From Exiguobacterium sp. (GTDB lineage Bacteria; Bacillota; Bacilli; Exiguobacteriales; Exiguobacteriaceae), in assembly GCF_020832205.1 (NCBI RefSeq), contig NZ_JAFIFD010000003.1:1-64000 (forward strand): a stretch of DNA of 64,000 nt. The letters are read 5' to 3'. Each line of letters opens with the position of its first letter. Within the stretch, counting starts at the first letter, position 1. This document shows, one piece after another, positions 63,779 to 64,000 of the stretch. The notes under the pieces are model-generated. The model saw only the letters and a program-made list of their open reading frames with translations. It ran no database searches and was not told the origin of the DNA. A program made the position numbers and the translations under genes.

Positions 63779-64000
63779 ATGGCAATTGAACCGAAACGAG
63801 TGCGCGTCAGTCAGACGACGAAAATGAGCGAGCTGGACACCCCAATCGAGCTCATCGCGGATGGTCTCTACTACGAACTGAAGACCGGGTTCATCTTGAC
63901 GTTCGACCAAGAACGCGAGGATGGCATCGTCCCGACGACGTTAAAATATACGACCGGACGGCTCGCTCTCATCTGTAAAGGGCCGATCGAGATGAACCAT
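63779..64000 (+). CDS. DUF1934 beta-barrel protein, YwiB-like, 3'-truncated by the window
   Basis: The first 74 residues are visible and open to the edge. VRVSQTTKM...IELIADGLYYELKTGFILTFDQEREDGIVPTTLKYTTGRLALICKGPIEM fits the start of DUF1934. In Bacillus ywiB lies between speB and argS; here the 11 kb from sbtA to the alpha-glucosidase are inserted between these landmarks. argS is predicted just beyond the window. SD GGAAAGGGG. Confidence 0.65.
   Translation, partial: MAIEPKRVRVSQTTKMSELDTPIELIADGLYYELKTGFILTFDQEREDGIVPTTLKYTTGRLALICKGPIEMNH

Overview
The window reads as a chromosomal segment of a low-GC-lineage Gram-positive (Bacillota, Bacillales), most likely Exiguobacterium or a close relative. 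This rests on protein similarity recalled from memory and on gene order: blocks match Bacillus subtilis and Listeria (uvrA-yvlB; hprK-lgt-ppaX-yvoF; yvcD-trxB-rapZ-glmR-whiA; clpP / tRNA-Arg / sigL / cggR-gapA-pgk-tpiA-gpmI-eno; ywfL, ywfO, ywhB, ywhD, speE-speB). Coding DNA in most of the window is clearly GC-rich for this group. No database search was possible, so all names are recognition from sequence motifs.

Region 1 (1-15006) is housekeeping: the 3' part of uvrA, a LiaX/YvlB-type envelope protein, a small lipoprotein and a membrane protein, the hprK-lgt-ppaX-acetyltransferase operon, then yvcD-like TPR protein, trxB, rapZ, glmR and whiA, followed by a ribbon-helix-helix regulator and two small membrane proteins. 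Region 2 (15014-24504) has clpP with a CtsR operator, tRNA-Arg(CCG), sigma-54, a glutaredoxin-like protein and the complete lower glycolytic operon under a CggR operator.

Region 3 (24504-26820) is an intergenic mosaic: two long palindromic repeats, a 30-residue membrane ORF, an IS1182-family element lying exactly between two stem-loops, and a third palindrome of the same family inside the element. Region 4 (26741-39288) has a PadR/DUF2812 pair with paired inverted operators, a secreted liquefying alpha-amylase with a cre site, the lipoate relay (lipM, lipA, lipL), secreted NagZ, DegV, an HD phosphohydrolase, a Na/Pi transporter, a tautomerase and a release-factor-like protein. Region 5 (39444-50554) has a zinc peptidase, the muropeptide-recycling set murR / murQ-murP-mupG, ywhD, a dicarboxylate/amino-acid symporter, a VTT membrane protein, cardiolipin synthase, a small lipoprotein and an EAL phosphodiesterase. 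Region 6 (50653-53999) has speE-speB, a DUF2294/MpsC-like gene and an SbtA-type bicarbonate transporter behind a structured leader that ends in an intrinsic terminator.

Region 7 (54035-60417) is the most unusual part: an AT-rich nucleotide-sugar cassette (PglF-like dehydratase, SDR-like protein without its catalytic Tyr/Lys, PglE-like aminotransferase, formyltransferase-like protein without its catalytic His) with no glycosyltransferase or flippase. Two paralogous proteins made only of ~55-residue FGSW repeats sit at its left edge and inside its operon. Base composition changes abruptly inside the two edge genes, which suggests a cassette swapped by recombination. Region 8 (60452-64000) has a TipA/Mta-type MerR regulator, a GNAT acetyltransferase, an alpha-glucosidase with a MalR/CcpA-like operator and the start of a DUF1934 (YwiB-like) gene.
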